In this document: in pieces, positions 1-11,388 of the stretch
Layout of the letters: each line of letters opens with the position of its first letter
How positions within the stretch are numbered: position 1 is the stretch's first letter
NCBI RefSeq assembly: GCF_030411955.1
Contig: NZ_JASNRA010000001.1
Location: forward strand, 490,255-554,254
Source: Massilia sp. YIM B02443
Lineage (GTDB): Bacteria; Pseudomonadota; Gammaproteobacteria; Burkholderiales; Burkholderiaceae_D
Direction: 5' to 3'
Length of the DNA stretch: 64,000 nucleotides
The notes under the pieces: generated by a model
Seen by the model: only the letters and a program-made list of their open reading frames with translations
The model's database searches: none
Told to the model about the DNA's origin: nothing
Translations under genes and position numbers: made by a program

Positions 1-280
1 ACGAAAGCCGGTAGGTGAAGTCGATCACGCGCGGCTCGGGCGGCTGGAACGATTGCAGCAGCGACTGGATGCCGAAGAAGGATTTGTACGACAGGTCGCC
101 GGCGTTCTTCCCGGCGTTGATCTTGACCGGGGATTGCGCGCCGGCCGGCGCTTCGGTCACAGCCGGCGTGTCGAGGGGCGCTGCGTCCTGCGCCGCGGCA
201 TGGGCGCTGCCCAGTGCTGCCAGCAGCGCCAGCAACGCCGGGATGCGGCGACCCGTCAGCGCCTGAAAAATGTGCTTCAT
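1..280 (-). CDS. Secreted protein of unknown function, N-terminal part (gene runs off the left edge)
   Basis: An open frame reads leftwards from ATG at 278-280 to the first base without a stop, so only the first 93 codons are in the window. The product starts MKHIFQALTGRR, then a hydrophobic stretch LLALLAALGSAHAAAQ that looks like a Sec signal peptide cleaved near AHA-AAQ at about residue 30. The mature part begins with an Ala/Pro-rich linker and then KINAGKNAGDLSYKSFFGIQ, which I do not recognise. A weak purine stretch (AAAGGAT) lies just upstream of the ATG. The function is unknown; export to the periplasm or outer membrane is an inference. Confidence 0.6.
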   Translation of the reverse strand, partial: MKHIFQALTGRRIPALLALLAALGSAHAAAQDAAPLDTPAVTEAPAGAQSPVKINAGKNAGDLSYKSFFGIQSLLQSFQPPEPRVIDFTYRLS

Positions 281-309
281 CCGTGATCCTTTGCTCGAAG
301 TGTCGTAGT

Positions 310-432
310 TTACTCGTATCGTAAACAATCCACCGGCAGCAGGCGCGACATCCTGCGCGCCGGATAGAAAATCCCGACCACTGCCGCGCCGCCGACGGCG
401 ATCGCGATCGTCAGGCCCAGCGACGGAATCCG
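310..432 (-). pseudogene. C-terminal relic of an FtsX/MacB-type ABC transporter permease
   Basis: Between the secreted-protein gene and rpiA the minus strand carries about 40 open codons ending at TAA (310-312). They read as a hydrophobic helix (LTIAIAVGGAAVVGIF) followed by YPARRMSRLLPVDCLRYE. This closely resembles the conserved extreme C terminus of FtsX/MacB permeases, in which the last membrane helix is followed by a YPA-R-A-x-x-DPVEALRYE-like tail. An in-frame TAG stands just upstream, near 433-435, and no start or other permease domain is present. It is therefore best read as the tail left after deletion of a permease gene. The family call rests on this short motif only. Confidence 0.5.
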
Positions 433-477
433 CTAGAATGACGGCTTCCCTTCTTACCATCGCAACGACATCGCATC

Positions 478-1155
478 ATGACTCAAGACGAACTGAAACA
501 AGCTACGGCGCGCGCCGCCATCGACTACGTGGTCGACGGTGAAATCATCGGCGTCGGCACCGGCTCGACCGCCAACTTCTTCATCGACGAACTGGCGAAG
601 ATCAAGGACCGCATCAAGGGCACCGTGGCGTCATCGGAAGCGACCGCCGCACACCTGCGCGGCCACGGCATCCCGGTGTTCGATCTGAACGAGGTCGAGT
701 CGATGGCGGTGTACATCGACGGCGCCGACGAGATCAACGCGCAGGGCGCGATGATCAAGGGCGGCGGCGCAGCGCTGACGCGCGAGAAGATCGTGGCCTC
801 GGTGGCCAAGAAATTCGTGTGCATCGCGGATGGCTCGAAGTTGGTCGAGACGCTCGGCAAGTTCCCGCTGCCGGTCGAAGTGATCCCGATGGCGCGCGCG
901 TCCGTGATGCGCAAGCTGGTGGCGCTGGGCGGCCAGCCGAAGCTGCGCCTGAAGGCGGGCACCGACCAGCCGTACATCACCGACAACGGCGGTGAGCTGA
1001 TCGACGTTGCCGGCCTGTCGATTACCGATCCGGTGGCGCTGGAAAACGAGATCAACGGGATCACCGGCGTGATCGCCGTGGGCCTGTTTGCCAGGGCCGG
1101 CGCCAACGTCTGCCTGCTGGGCACGGCGGAAGGCGTCAAGACCCTGTCGTTCTGA
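478..1155 (+). CDS. rpiA: Ribose-5-phosphate isomerase A
   Basis: This cytoplasmic enzyme interconverts ribose 5-phosphate and ribulose 5-phosphate in the non-oxidative pentose phosphate pathway. The 225-residue product has the usual family length. It shows the phosphate-binding [12 protein letters not shown] near residue 26, the active-site IDGADEIN near residue 81, the [14 protein letters not shown] block around residue 95, and the C-terminal [16 protein letters not shown] block. The ATG at 478 gives a normal N terminus ([14 protein letters not shown]). A TAGAAT hexamer at 434-439 could be its -10 box, but no clear -35 box is visible. The small lipoprotein gene follows after 13 bp and may be cotranscribed. 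Confidence 0.95.
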   Translation: MTQDELKQATARAAIDYVVDGEIIGVGTGSTANFFIDELAKIKDRIKGTVASSEATAAHLRGHGIPVFDLNEVESMAVYIDGADEINAQGAMIKGGGAALTREKIVASVAKKFVCIADGSKLVETLGKFPLPVEVIPMARASVMRKLVALGGQPKLRLKAGTDQPYITDNGGELIDVAGLSITDPVALENEINGITGVIAVGLFARAGANVCLLGTAEGVKTLSF

Positions 1156-1168
1156 TCGGAGCTTGTGT

Positions 1169-1477
1169 ATGAAACGCGCGCTGGTGCTGGTGGCTGTGTT
1201 GTTGGGCGGTTGTTCCGTTTTCCGCAGTCCGATGGAGCCGGCGGTTGCGCCGGCGGTGCAGCCGTCGCCGGATGTGGCGGCGATCCAGCGCGTGCCGTTC
1301 CGTGTCGGCACGTCGTCGACGACGGTCGAGAAGCTGGCGCGTGAACAGGCGTGCACCAGTGCGCAAGGGGCGGGACTGATGACCGAACCGGGGCCGGTGG
1401 AGGTTTACCGGGTGCGTTGCGACAACGGCAAGGTGTTCACGGCGCGCTGCGAACTGAGACAGTGCCGCAGCATGTGA
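1169..1477 (+). CDS. Small putative lipoprotein
   Basis: A 102-residue protein starts MKRALVLVAVLLGGCSVF. This is a short signal sequence with a lipobox (LLGGC), so Cys15 is the predicted lipidated residue after signal peptidase II cleavage. The mature part has a Pro/Ala/Val-rich linker and then a small domain with four more Cys residues (EQACTS, VRCDNG, ARCELRQC) that could form two disulfides. The ATG at 1169 is chosen because GGAG lies 7-8 bases upstream and the signal peptide starts there. It lies 13 bp behind rpiA and ends just before a terminator. The specific function is unknown. Confidence 0.75.
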   Translation: MKRALVLVAVLLGGCSVFRSPMEPAVAPAVQPSPDVAAIQRVPFRVGTSSTTVEKLAREQACTSAQGAGLMTEPGPVEVYRVRCDNGKVFTARCELRQCRSM

Positions 1478-1501
1478 TCCCGACACTACACGCAAGGACA
1501 T

Positions 1502-1541
1502 AAAAAAATCCCCCAGTGGCACACGCCATGGGGGATTTTTT
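1502..1541. terminator. Bidirectional Rho-independent terminator
   Basis: A long A run and ATCCCCC on one side pair with GGGGGAT and a T run on the other (AAAAAAATCCCCC ... GGGGGATTTTTT). It lies between the convergent lipoprotein and yggX genes and can serve both strands. Confidence 0.85.
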
Positions 1542-1558
1542 ACGGAACGAAGGGTTGC

Positions 1559-1831
1559 TTACGCCGCCGGCGGCACGTAACCCACCGCCTGATCCGCGCC
1601 TTCGCCGAAGAAGTGCTTCTCCATCTGCGTCGCCAGGTACTTGCGCGCGCGGTCGTCGGCCAGGTTCAGGCGGTTCTCGTTGATCAGCATGGTCTGGTGC
1701 TTGAGCCATGCCTGCCATGCCTCTTTCGAGACCGACTGGTACAGCTTCTTGCCCATTTCGCCGGGCACTGGCGGGAAATCCAGCCCTTCGGCTTCCTTGT
1801 TCAGTTTGATGCAGTGGACGGTGCGGGCCAT
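1559..1831 (-). CDS. yggX: Probable Fe(2+)-trafficking protein YggX
   Basis: The 90-residue product matches the length and sequence pattern of the YggX family: it begins [19 protein letters not shown] and contains [30 protein letters not shown] and [12 protein letters not shown]. Family members are small cytoplasmic proteins that support iron-sulfur cluster repair and resistance to oxidative damage. Cys7 near the N terminus is conserved in the family. The gene is convergent with the lipoprotein gene across the terminator and lies downstream of argA on the same strand with a gap of about 93 bp. In many beta-proteobacteria yggX also sits next to argA, which supports both calls. Confidence 0.95.
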   Translation of the reverse strand: MARTVHCIKLNKEAEGLDFPPVPGEMGKKLYQSVSKEAWQAWLKHQTMLINENRLNLADDRARKYLATQMEKHFFGEGADQAVGYVPPAA

Positions 1832-1924
1832 TGTGGTACTCCTGTTGTCTGGTTCAAATGCGAATTCTGGATGAAGCCGACATTATAAAGACTTGCACCG
1901 CCCGCTGCCGGGCGGTGCTCATGA

Positions 1925-3238
1925 TTACAACTGCTTGATCAGCACCTGCGAGCGGCGCTGCCAGTTGTACATGTGCTGGCGGTCCTTCGGCAGGTCGTCC
2001 ACCGTGGCGGGCACGAAGCCGCGCTTCTTGAACCAGTGCGAGGTGCGCGTGGTCAGCACGAACAGCTTGGTCAGCCCGGCGGCGCGCGCGCGGTTTTCCA
2101 TGTGCTTCAGGATCCGTTCGCCGTCGCCCTGGGCCTGCGCGTCCGAGCTCACCGTCAGGCATGCCATTTCGCCCATCTTCTCTTCGGGGAAGGGATACAG
2201 CGCGGCGCAGCCGAAGATCACGCCGTCGTGGTCGATCACCGAGAACTGGTCGATCTCGCGTTCGATCAGCTCGCGGCCGCGGTACACCAGGGTGCCGTCG
2301 GCTTCCAGCGGTTCGATGAGCTTGATAATTCCGCCGACGTCCTCAATTGTGGCCTGGCGCAGGCTTTCCAGGTTCTCGTGGGTGATCATGGTGCCCACGC
2401 CGTCGTGGGTGAACACTTCGAGCAATGCCGAACCGTCCATCTCGAACGGAATGATGTGGGCGCGGTCGACGCCGGCGTTGCAGGCGCGGATCGCATGGCG
2501 CAGGTAGAACCCGGCGTTCTCTTGCAGGAAGCCCGCCTGCAGCACGGCTTCGGCCTGGTGCGACGACAGTTCGCGCATCTCGGCGCCGGCGGCGTCCTGC
2601 AGCATCGACGATTCGGTCAGGAAGATCAGCTTGTCGGCGCGCAGCGCGATCGCGGCCGAGGCGGCGACGTCTTCCAGCGTCAGGTTGAAGATCTCGCCGG
2701 TGGGCGAGAAGCCCAGCGGCGACAGCAGCACCAGGTTGTCTTCGGTCTTGAGGATCGGGTGGATCTTCTCGGCCGCGATCTTGCGCGTGACGCCGGTCAG
2801 TTCGAAGTCGACGCCGTCGATCACGCCGAGCGGGCGCGCGACCACGAAGTTGCCCGAGACGATGCTGATCTGGGCGTTCGACATCGGTGTGTTGGGCAGG
2901 CCCTGGCTGAAGGCGGCCTCGATGTCGAGGCGCAGTTCGCCGGCGGCTTCCTTGGCGCACTCGAGCGCGGCGGTGTCGGTGATGCGGATGCCGTTATGGA
3001 AGCGGCCCTCGACGTTGCGCAGCGCCAGCTGTTCGGCCACCTGCGGCCGCGAACCGTGCACCAGCACGATGCGGATGCCGAGACCGACCAGCAAAGAGAG
3101 GTCGTGCGCCAGTACCGGCAGGGCGCCGGCGGCGACCAGTTCGCCGGGAAAAGCGACCACGAAAGTCTTGCCGCCGAAGGCGTGAATATACGGCGCGACC
3201 GAGCGCAGCCACTGGACGAATTGGGTAGGATTTTCCAT
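1925..3238 (-). CDS. argA: Amino-acid N-acetyltransferase (N-acetylglutamate synthase)
   Basis: This enzyme makes N-acetylglutamate from glutamate and acetyl-CoA, the first step of arginine synthesis. The 437-residue product has an N-terminal amino-acid-kinase-like domain (about residues 1-285, with GGKTFVVAFPGELV and IRIVLVHGSRPQ) and a C-terminal GNAT domain (about 290-437, with VIFGCAALYPF and the acetyl-CoA loop region DAQAQGDGERIL). The start at 3238 gives MENPTQFVQWLRSVAPYIHAFGGKTF, the expected N terminus. An ATG three codons earlier (3247) is possible, but a TATAAT-like hexamer on this strand overlaps it. The gene is divergent from hrpA, 56 bp away. Confidence 0.93.
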   Translation of the reverse strand: MENPTQFVQWLRSVAPYIHAFGGKTFVVAFPGELVAAGALPVLAHDLSLLVGLGIRIVLVHGSRPQVAEQLALRNVEGRFHNGIRITDTAALECAKEAAGELRLDIEAAFSQGLPNTPMSNAQISIVSGNFVVARPLGVIDGVDFELTGVTRKIAAEKIHPILKTEDNLVLLSPLGFSPTGEIFNLTLEDVAASAAIALRADKLIFLTESSMLQDAAGAEMRELSSHQAEAVLQAGFLQENAGFYLRHAIRACNAGVDRAHIIPFEMDGSALLEVFTHDGVGTMITHENLESLRQATIEDVGGIIKLIEPLEADGTLVYRGRELIEREIDQFSVIDHDGVIFGCAALYPFPEEKMGEMACLTVSSDAQAQGDGERILKHMENRARAAGLTKLFVLTTRTSHWFKKRGFVPATVDDLPKDRQHMYNWQRRSQVLIKQL

Positions 3239-3294
3239 TTGCCGCATTATAATTCGCTGCGCGTCGTGCGCACCAAATTCCCTAGTAAAAATCA

Positions 3295-7473
<4,179 letters not shown>

Positions 7474-7502
7474 CGTGCGCATCAAGATAAGACGTAGGGT
7501 TT

Positions 7503-7550
7503 GTAAAGGCAAAGTTGAAATGTCCGCTTCTAGCAAAGTTGAAATGTCCC
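7503..7550 (+). repeat. IS left end with two 17-bp transposase-binding-like repeats
   Basis: GCAAAGTTGAAATGTCC occurs at 7510-7526 and again at 7534-7550, separated by 7 bp. The same arrangement is inverted at the other end of the element. Confidence 0.85.
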
Positions 7551-7565
7551 TTTTTCCTGGGACGT

Positions 7566-8915
7566 TTAAGGCTGCCGGCTACGTTTTTCAGCGGACATCT
7601 TCTTGGCCGACCTTACGCCTTGTGAGACTTGGGTAGCGCTCTGGTGATCTAGGTACGGTCGAGCACGCCTGGACTTTTGTGAAGCGACTTGGTCGACGGC
7701 CTGATGCAACGACTTGCTATCGACTTCTGTTGGCCCAGCTAGAAGTGCTGGTTCGTGTATCGAGTGCGCTAGCACTAGTCCGGCTCCACGTAATTCGATG
7801 TGTCCATCCCGGTAAGTGTGGATGGCAATCGGTTGGCCAATCAGGGCACGCGCTTCGGGTACATCCTCGAGCACAAATTTTCGACCGTCGAGTTGCAGCG
7901 TCAGCTGAGTACTGAGCTTTCGAAGATGACGCAGAGATAGAATAAGCGTCAAGTCTTCGTTTTTACGCAATGGGGTATGTAAGTCCAACGGGCTGCGCGG
8001 GATGCGGGCAAAGCGGTCGTTGTATGCCCGTACGAATCCTTGGCTCCATTCATTGGCGGCTTCGATATCGCTAATTTCCTCCAAACGCAGCTGCTTCACA
8101 AGCCGGTCTTGTAGCGTACGATTGGCCCTCTCTACTCGTCCTTTGGCTTGGGGCGAGTTAGCGCAGATCAGTTCAATACCTAGCTCGTCCAAGGCTCGCT
8201 GGAACTGCGTCGGAACATGTTTGTTTGCTGCAGGAGCACGGAAGACAGCAGCGCGGTCTGCATAGAACGCTTGGGGCTTGCCACACTGCTGCAAATAACT
8301 GCGCATGGCATCGAAGTAGCTTACTGTGGTTTCGGTCTCGGCAAACTGCAGATGCAGAATCCGGCTAGTAGCATCATCGACAAACGCCAGAACAGTGCAG
8401 GCTCGATTGCGTTCTTCGAACCATTCGTGACGGCTTCCGTCGATCTGCACCAGCTCACCCAGGCAAGCGCGCCGCTCACGCGGCTGATGCAAGCCAGCGC
8501 GCTTTGCTGCGCGCGGCACCCATATGCCGGCATCGATCATCAGGGCACGCAATGTCTCTTTCGACAGCGTTACCTGATGCCGCTCTTTGAGCATCTCGCA
8601 AGCCAGTGTTGGTCCAAAATCAGCATAGTGATCTCGGACTAGCTGCAGTGCTTTCTGAGCTATTCCTGGCTCGAGCTGATTGTTGCCCGGCCTTCCTCGT
8701 CTGCGAGAGACTAAACCCTGCAATCCATCCTGCTCGAAGCTTGCTCGCAGCCGCCGAACCTGCTTCGTACTAAGTTGCAGCCTGAACGCCGCGACTGCGG
8801 CTTTGATCTCGCCTCTGGCATAGGCTTCGATGACTTTAGCCCGCTCCAACTCCTGCACGGTAATGCTCCCAGTTGCGCTCACGCTGGACCCCAAACGTTT
8901 TGGAATCATCAGCAT
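7566..8915 (-). CDS. ISNCY family transposase (DDE type)
   Basis: The 449-residue product has an N-terminal helix-turn-helix region (about residues 20-75, ending in the basic stretch SRRRGRPG), a DDE integrase core and a C-terminal beta-rich region. The likely catalytic residues are Asp159 (VQIDGSRHEW), Asp220 (FYADRAAVF) and Glu262 (KGRVERANRTLQD). All three are present and the frame is uninterrupted, so the enzyme may be active. It fills the element from end to end; its stop lies 16 bp inside the second left-end repeat. The family assignment comes from the QIDGS-H-WF and GRVERANRTLQDRLVK motifs typical of IS1202-like ISNCY transposases. Confidence 0.88.
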   Translation of the reverse strand: MLMIPKRLGSSVSATGSITVQELERAKVIEAYARGEIKAAVAAFRLQLSTKQVRRLRASFEQDGLQGLVSRRRGRPGNNQLEPGIAQKALQLVRDHYADFGPTLACEMLKERHQVTLSKETLRALMIDAGIWVPRAAKRAGLHQPRERRACLGELVQIDGSRHEWFEERNRACTVLAFVDDATSRILHLQFAETETTVSYFDAMRSYLQQCGKPQAFYADRAAVFRAPAANKHVPTQFQRALDELGIELICANSPQAKGRVERANRTLQDRLVKQLRLEEISDIEAANEWSQGFVRAYNDRFARIPRSPLDLHTPLRKNEDLTLILSLRHLRKLSTQLTLQLDGRKFVLEDVPEARALIGQPIAIHTYRDGHIELRGAGLVLAHSIHEPALLAGPTEVDSKSLHQAVDQVASQKSRRARPYLDHQSATQVSQGVRSAKKMSAEKRSRQP

Positions 8916-8933
8916 GAGCTATCTAGCAAAAGT

Positions 8934-8981
8934 GGACATTTCAACTTTGCTAGAAAGGGACATTACAACTTTGCCCTAACA
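8934..8981 (-). repeat. IS right end with two 17-bp repeats
   Basis: GGACATTTCAACTTTGC (8934-8950) and GGACATTACAACTTTGC (8958-8974) are the inverted copies of the left-end motif with the same 7-bp spacing. The outer copy differs by one base from the inner one. Confidence 0.85.
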
Positions 8982-8986
8982 GGGTT

Positions 8987-9090
8987 GGCGGCTCGGCCGC
9001 CGACGCGGTGATTGTTATCGGCTCCGGCATCGTGCCGGATGAATCTGCCGCCAACTATCACCGTGTCGGCGGCATAGCCGCCAACCCTAC
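8987..9090. repeat. Palindromic intergenic repeat of the GTAGGGT family, interrupted by the IS
   Basis: The right arm at 9058-9090 ends GCCGCCAACCCTAC. The left arm continues from GTAGGGTT (7494-7501, left of the IS) into GGCGGCTCGGCCGCC and the following bases at 8987-9011. Rejoined, the two arms are about 33 bp each with only a few mismatches around a loop of about 46 bp. Related shorter hairpins occur at 30468 and 49181, and a half copy at 33424. Confidence 0.75.
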
Positions 9091-9093
9091 GGC

Positions 9094-9111
9094 GGGACGG
9101 GCATCCGTCCC
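9094..9111. terminator. Hairpin after the PRC-barrel gene
   Basis: GGGACGG-GCAT-CCGTCCC is a perfect 7-bp stem with a 4-base loop, 13 bp beyond the stop codon of the PRC-barrel gene. No T run follows, so termination is an inference. Confidence 0.4.
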
Positions 9112-9123
9112 GGCTCGATCGGC

Positions 9124-9765
9124 TTAACCGATATTGCTACCCCGGATCTTGCTGATATCCTTGTCGTCGCCCAGGTTGCCCGGTCGCGGATCGACGCTGC
9201 CGATCGAGCCCATGCTGCCGGCCGAACCGGAGCCCATGCTGCCCGCCGAGCCGGAACCCATGCTCGACCCGGCCGCGCCGCCCGCATAGGTCGAACTGCC
9301 GGTGCCGGAACCGCTCACCATCCCGCCCATCGGCACGCCCGGACCCATGGTCGGGCCGCCCGAGCGGTTGATGTCGGTGCCGTAGAAGCTGTGGATGCCG
9401 CTGGCCCAGCTCATGTCGCTCATGTCGGGCCAGGCGTCCTTGTCGAAACCGGGCGCGCTCTTGAGGCGGTCCTTGTCCACGTTCAGCACGAAGCGTTTGT
9501 TCACCGTGTCCAGGTGCAGTGCCTGCCACGGCACGGCGAACAGTTTTTCGCCCATGCCGAGGAAGCCGCCGAAGGCCAGCACGGCGTAGGCCACTTGGCC
9601 GGTCTGCATGTCGAGCATGATTTCCTTGATGTCGCCCAGGTCTTCCTCGGCGGCGTTGACCACGCCGTCGCCGATCAGGGTGTCGGCGCCCATCAGCGCC
9701 GGGCCGGGACCCGTGCTGCTGCCGCCGCGGTAGATGCCGTATTTGTCACGATCTGCGTAGCCCAT
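9124..9765 (-). CDS. PRC-barrel domain protein with a Gly/Ser-rich tail
   Basis: A 213-residue protein. Residues about 20-105 form a PRC-barrel domain (ALMGADTLIGDGVVNAAEED, GDIKEIMLDMQTGQVAYAVL, FGGFLGMGEKLFAVPWQAL). Such proteins are common in soil bacteria and are often stress-linked, but their role is unclear. The last 75 residues are low complexity with tandem SAGSMGSG units. The start at 9765 is preferred over an in-frame ATG at 9777 because the bases between them form GGAGG, a near-ideal ribosome binding site 5-6 bases before ATGGGC. No signal peptide or membrane helix is seen. Confidence 0.85.
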   Translation of the reverse strand: MGYADRDKYGIYRGGSSTGPGPALMGADTLIGDGVVNAAEEDLGDIKEIMLDMQTGQVAYAVLAFGGFLGMGEKLFAVPWQALHLDTVNKRFVLNVDKDRLKSAPGFDKDAWPDMSDMSWASGIHSFYGTDINRSGGPTMGPGVPMGGMVSGSGTGSSTYAGGAAGSSMGSGSAGSMGSGSAGSMGSIGSVDPRPGNLGDDKDISKIRGSNIG

Positions 9766-9994
9766 GTCGTCCTCCATGTCGGTTGAGAATGAATGCCTGT
9801 CATACGTGAGGCGGTGGTGCTGCCGTCCGATCTGCGAGGATAGGACGCGGCGCCACTTCGCAAATGATATGGCTCAATCGGATCGGGGCGCGCGCGGCAG
9901 GGATGGGGGATCGTTCATGCTATGCGCGTCAACGCACAGAACCGCCGGGCAACTTTGCTTACATTGCAAGCTATGTTTCGGAGGAGATAAAAAA

Positions 9995-10093
9995 ATGACC
10001 GTCACGTCGCGTTGCAACTATGCCGGCCCGCTGGGCAAACTGATTCCTACCCGTTCGATCCCGTCGCTGCTGGCGCGCCTGCTGCGCCGCTGA
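9995..10093 (+). CDS. Candidate 32-residue basic small protein
   Basis: ATG at 9995 is preceded by GGAGGAG at 9980-9986 with an 8-base gap, one of the strongest ribosome binding sites in the window. The peptide starts MTVTSRCNYAGPLGK and ends SIPSLLARLLRR, an amphipathic Arg-rich C terminus. It sits alone between divergent and convergent genes, about 220 bp from the PRC-barrel start. I do not recognise it. The rest of 9766-9994 shows no other gene. Confidence 0.45.
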   Translation: MTVTSRCNYAGPLGKLIPTRSIPSLLARLLRR

Positions 10094-10141
10094 CCACCGG
10101 CCCGCGCCCGCCGATTCCGGGCAGGCCGCATCTTCCCTGCA

Positions 10142-10166
10142 ATGGCGAGCCGCCATGGCTCGCCAT
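10142..10166. terminator. Hairpin downstream of the SDR gene
   Basis: ATGGCGAGCC-GCCAT-GGCTCGCCAT has a perfect 10-bp stem. It lies 12 bp past the SDR stop codon and could end transcripts from either side, although it has no T run. Confidence 0.45.
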
Positions 10167-10178
10167 GTCCATTGACGC

Positions 10179-11207
10179 TTACGGCTGGCCGCCACCACCT
10201 GCCGCGCCATACACGTGGCCGGTGGTGAAGCTCGCTTCGTCCGACGCCAGCAGCACATAGATGCCCGCCAGCTCGGCCGGCTGGCCCGGACGCTTCATCG
10301 GCGTATCTTCCCCAAACTTTTCCCGGCCTTCCGGCGAATTGCCGCCTGCCAGCTGCAGCGGCGTCCACACCGGCCCCGGCGCCACCGCATTCACGCGGAT
10401 CCCCTTGGCCGCCATCTGCTTGGACAGCGACTTGGTGAACGCCACCTCGAACGCCTTGGTGCCCGAATAGTCGAGCAGCTTCTCGGGCGGATCGTAGGCC
10501 GTCTGCGAGGAAGTGTTGATGATGGCGCTGCCGGCCGCCATGTGCGGGATCGCCGCCTTGGTGATCCAGAACACCGCGTACACATTGGTCTTGATGGTCC
10601 AGTCGAACTGCTCGCTGGTGATGTCCAGGATCGAGGCGTTGTTCTGCTGGCGCGCGGCGTTGTTGACCAGGATGTCCAGGCCGCCCAGTTCGCGCACCGC
10701 CGTTTCCACCAGTTTCTTGCAGAAGGCTTCGTCGCGGATGTCGCCGGGAATCGCCACCGCCTTGCGGCCGGCGGCGCGGATCAGCTGGATCACTTCGCGC
10801 GCATCGGGTTCTTCCGCCGGCAGGTAGCCGATCGCCACGTCCGCGCCTTCGCGCGCATAGGCGATCGCGGCGGCGCGGCCGATGCCCGAGTCGCCGCCGG
10901 TAATCAATGCCTTGCGCCCCGTCAGGCGGCCGCTGCCGCGGTAGGTGGTTTCGCCATGGTCTGGGCGTGGCGTCATCTTGCTGGCCAGCGCCGGCCACGA
11001 TTGGTCCTGCTTCGGGAACGGCGGGCGCGGGTAGCGCTTGGCCGCTTCGCGCACGGCGCCGGCGGCGGGCTGGCTGCCACCTCCCGCCTGCTGGGCCAGG
11101 GCCGGAACGGCAGCGGCCGAGGCGGCGACCCCGGCGGCAACGGTGCTGACGAAACGGCGGCGCGACGGCGTCACGCCTTCCTCTGGCTTCTTGTCTTGCG
11201 AATCCAT
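10179..11207 (-). CDS. Tat-exported short-chain dehydrogenase/reductase
   Basis: A 342-residue protein. The start at 11207 has AGGAG 7-8 bases upstream and gives MDSQDKKPEEGVTPSRRRFVS, a twin-arginine signal followed by a hydrophobic segment (TVAAGVAASAAAVPALAQ), so folded export to the periplasm is expected. The mature part is a classical SDR: nucleotide-binding TGGDSGIGRAAA, NNAARQ, and the active-site Y-x-x-x-K in LDYSGTKAF. It resembles the YdaD/YhxC-type general stress dehydrogenases. The substrate is unknown. Two inverted repeats lie in its upstream region. Confidence 0.88.
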   Translation of the reverse strand: MDSQDKKPEEGVTPSRRRFVSTVAAGVAASAAAVPALAQQAGGGSQPAAGAVREAAKRYPRPPFPKQDQSWPALASKMTPRPDHGETTYRGSGRLTGRKALITGGDSGIGRAAAIAYAREGADVAIGYLPAEEPDAREVIQLIRAAGRKAVAIPGDIRDEAFCKKLVETAVRELGGLDILVNNAARQQNNASILDITSEQFDWTIKTNVYAVFWITKAAIPHMAAGSAIINTSSQTAYDPPEKLLDYSGTKAFEVAFTKSLSKQMAAKGIRVNAVAPGPVWTPLQLAGGNSPEGREKFGEDTPMKRPGQPAELAGIYVLLASDEASFTTGHVYGAAGGGGQP

Positions 11208-11232
11208 GCTTGGCTCCTCTGAAGTGTTGAAC

Positions 11233-11281
11233 GGCCACTGATTTGTGGCCACGACGATAACGAAAATGTTAGTCGTTATCG
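11233..11281. promoter_or_regulatory. Paired inverted repeats upstream of the SDR gene (candidate operator)
   Basis: GGCCAC-N6-GTGGCC (11233-11250) is followed by CGATAACG-N11-CGTTATCG (11255-11281). Both are perfect dyads in the gap before the dehydrogenase gene and before the divergent mscS gene. A regulator binding site is likely, but which regulator uses it cannot be told. Confidence 0.45.
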
Positions 11282-11388
11282 AAAAGACACGGCATACGGT
11301 AGCTGGGCAGCAAGTTTGCAACAGCGATTCGCCCGATTTAATGATCTAGGGTAACATTCTGATTTTTCCGATTTTGCGCGATCGTTCC

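Larger units (their letters stand above)
7502..8981 (-). mobile_element. Intact insertion sequence, ISNCY (IS1202-like) type
   Basis: About 1.48 kb with one transposase gene. The two ends are inverted copies of each other starting TGTAAAGG-GCAAAGTTG and TGTTAGGGCAAAGTTG. Each end carries two copies of a 17-bp motif. A 6-bp direct repeat AGGGTT flanks the element (7496-7501 and 8981-8986), which fits a target-site duplication; the outermost base is ambiguous by one or two positions. The element is less GC-rich than the genes around it and separates one arm of a large palindrome from the rest, so it arrived after that repeat. Confidence 0.9.

Noticed and set aside
3245..3252. Divergent promoter centred on ATTATAAT between argA and hrpA
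   Set aside because: The TATAAT-like hexamer is visible, but no convincing -35 box could be placed on either strand, so it is not listed as a promoter.
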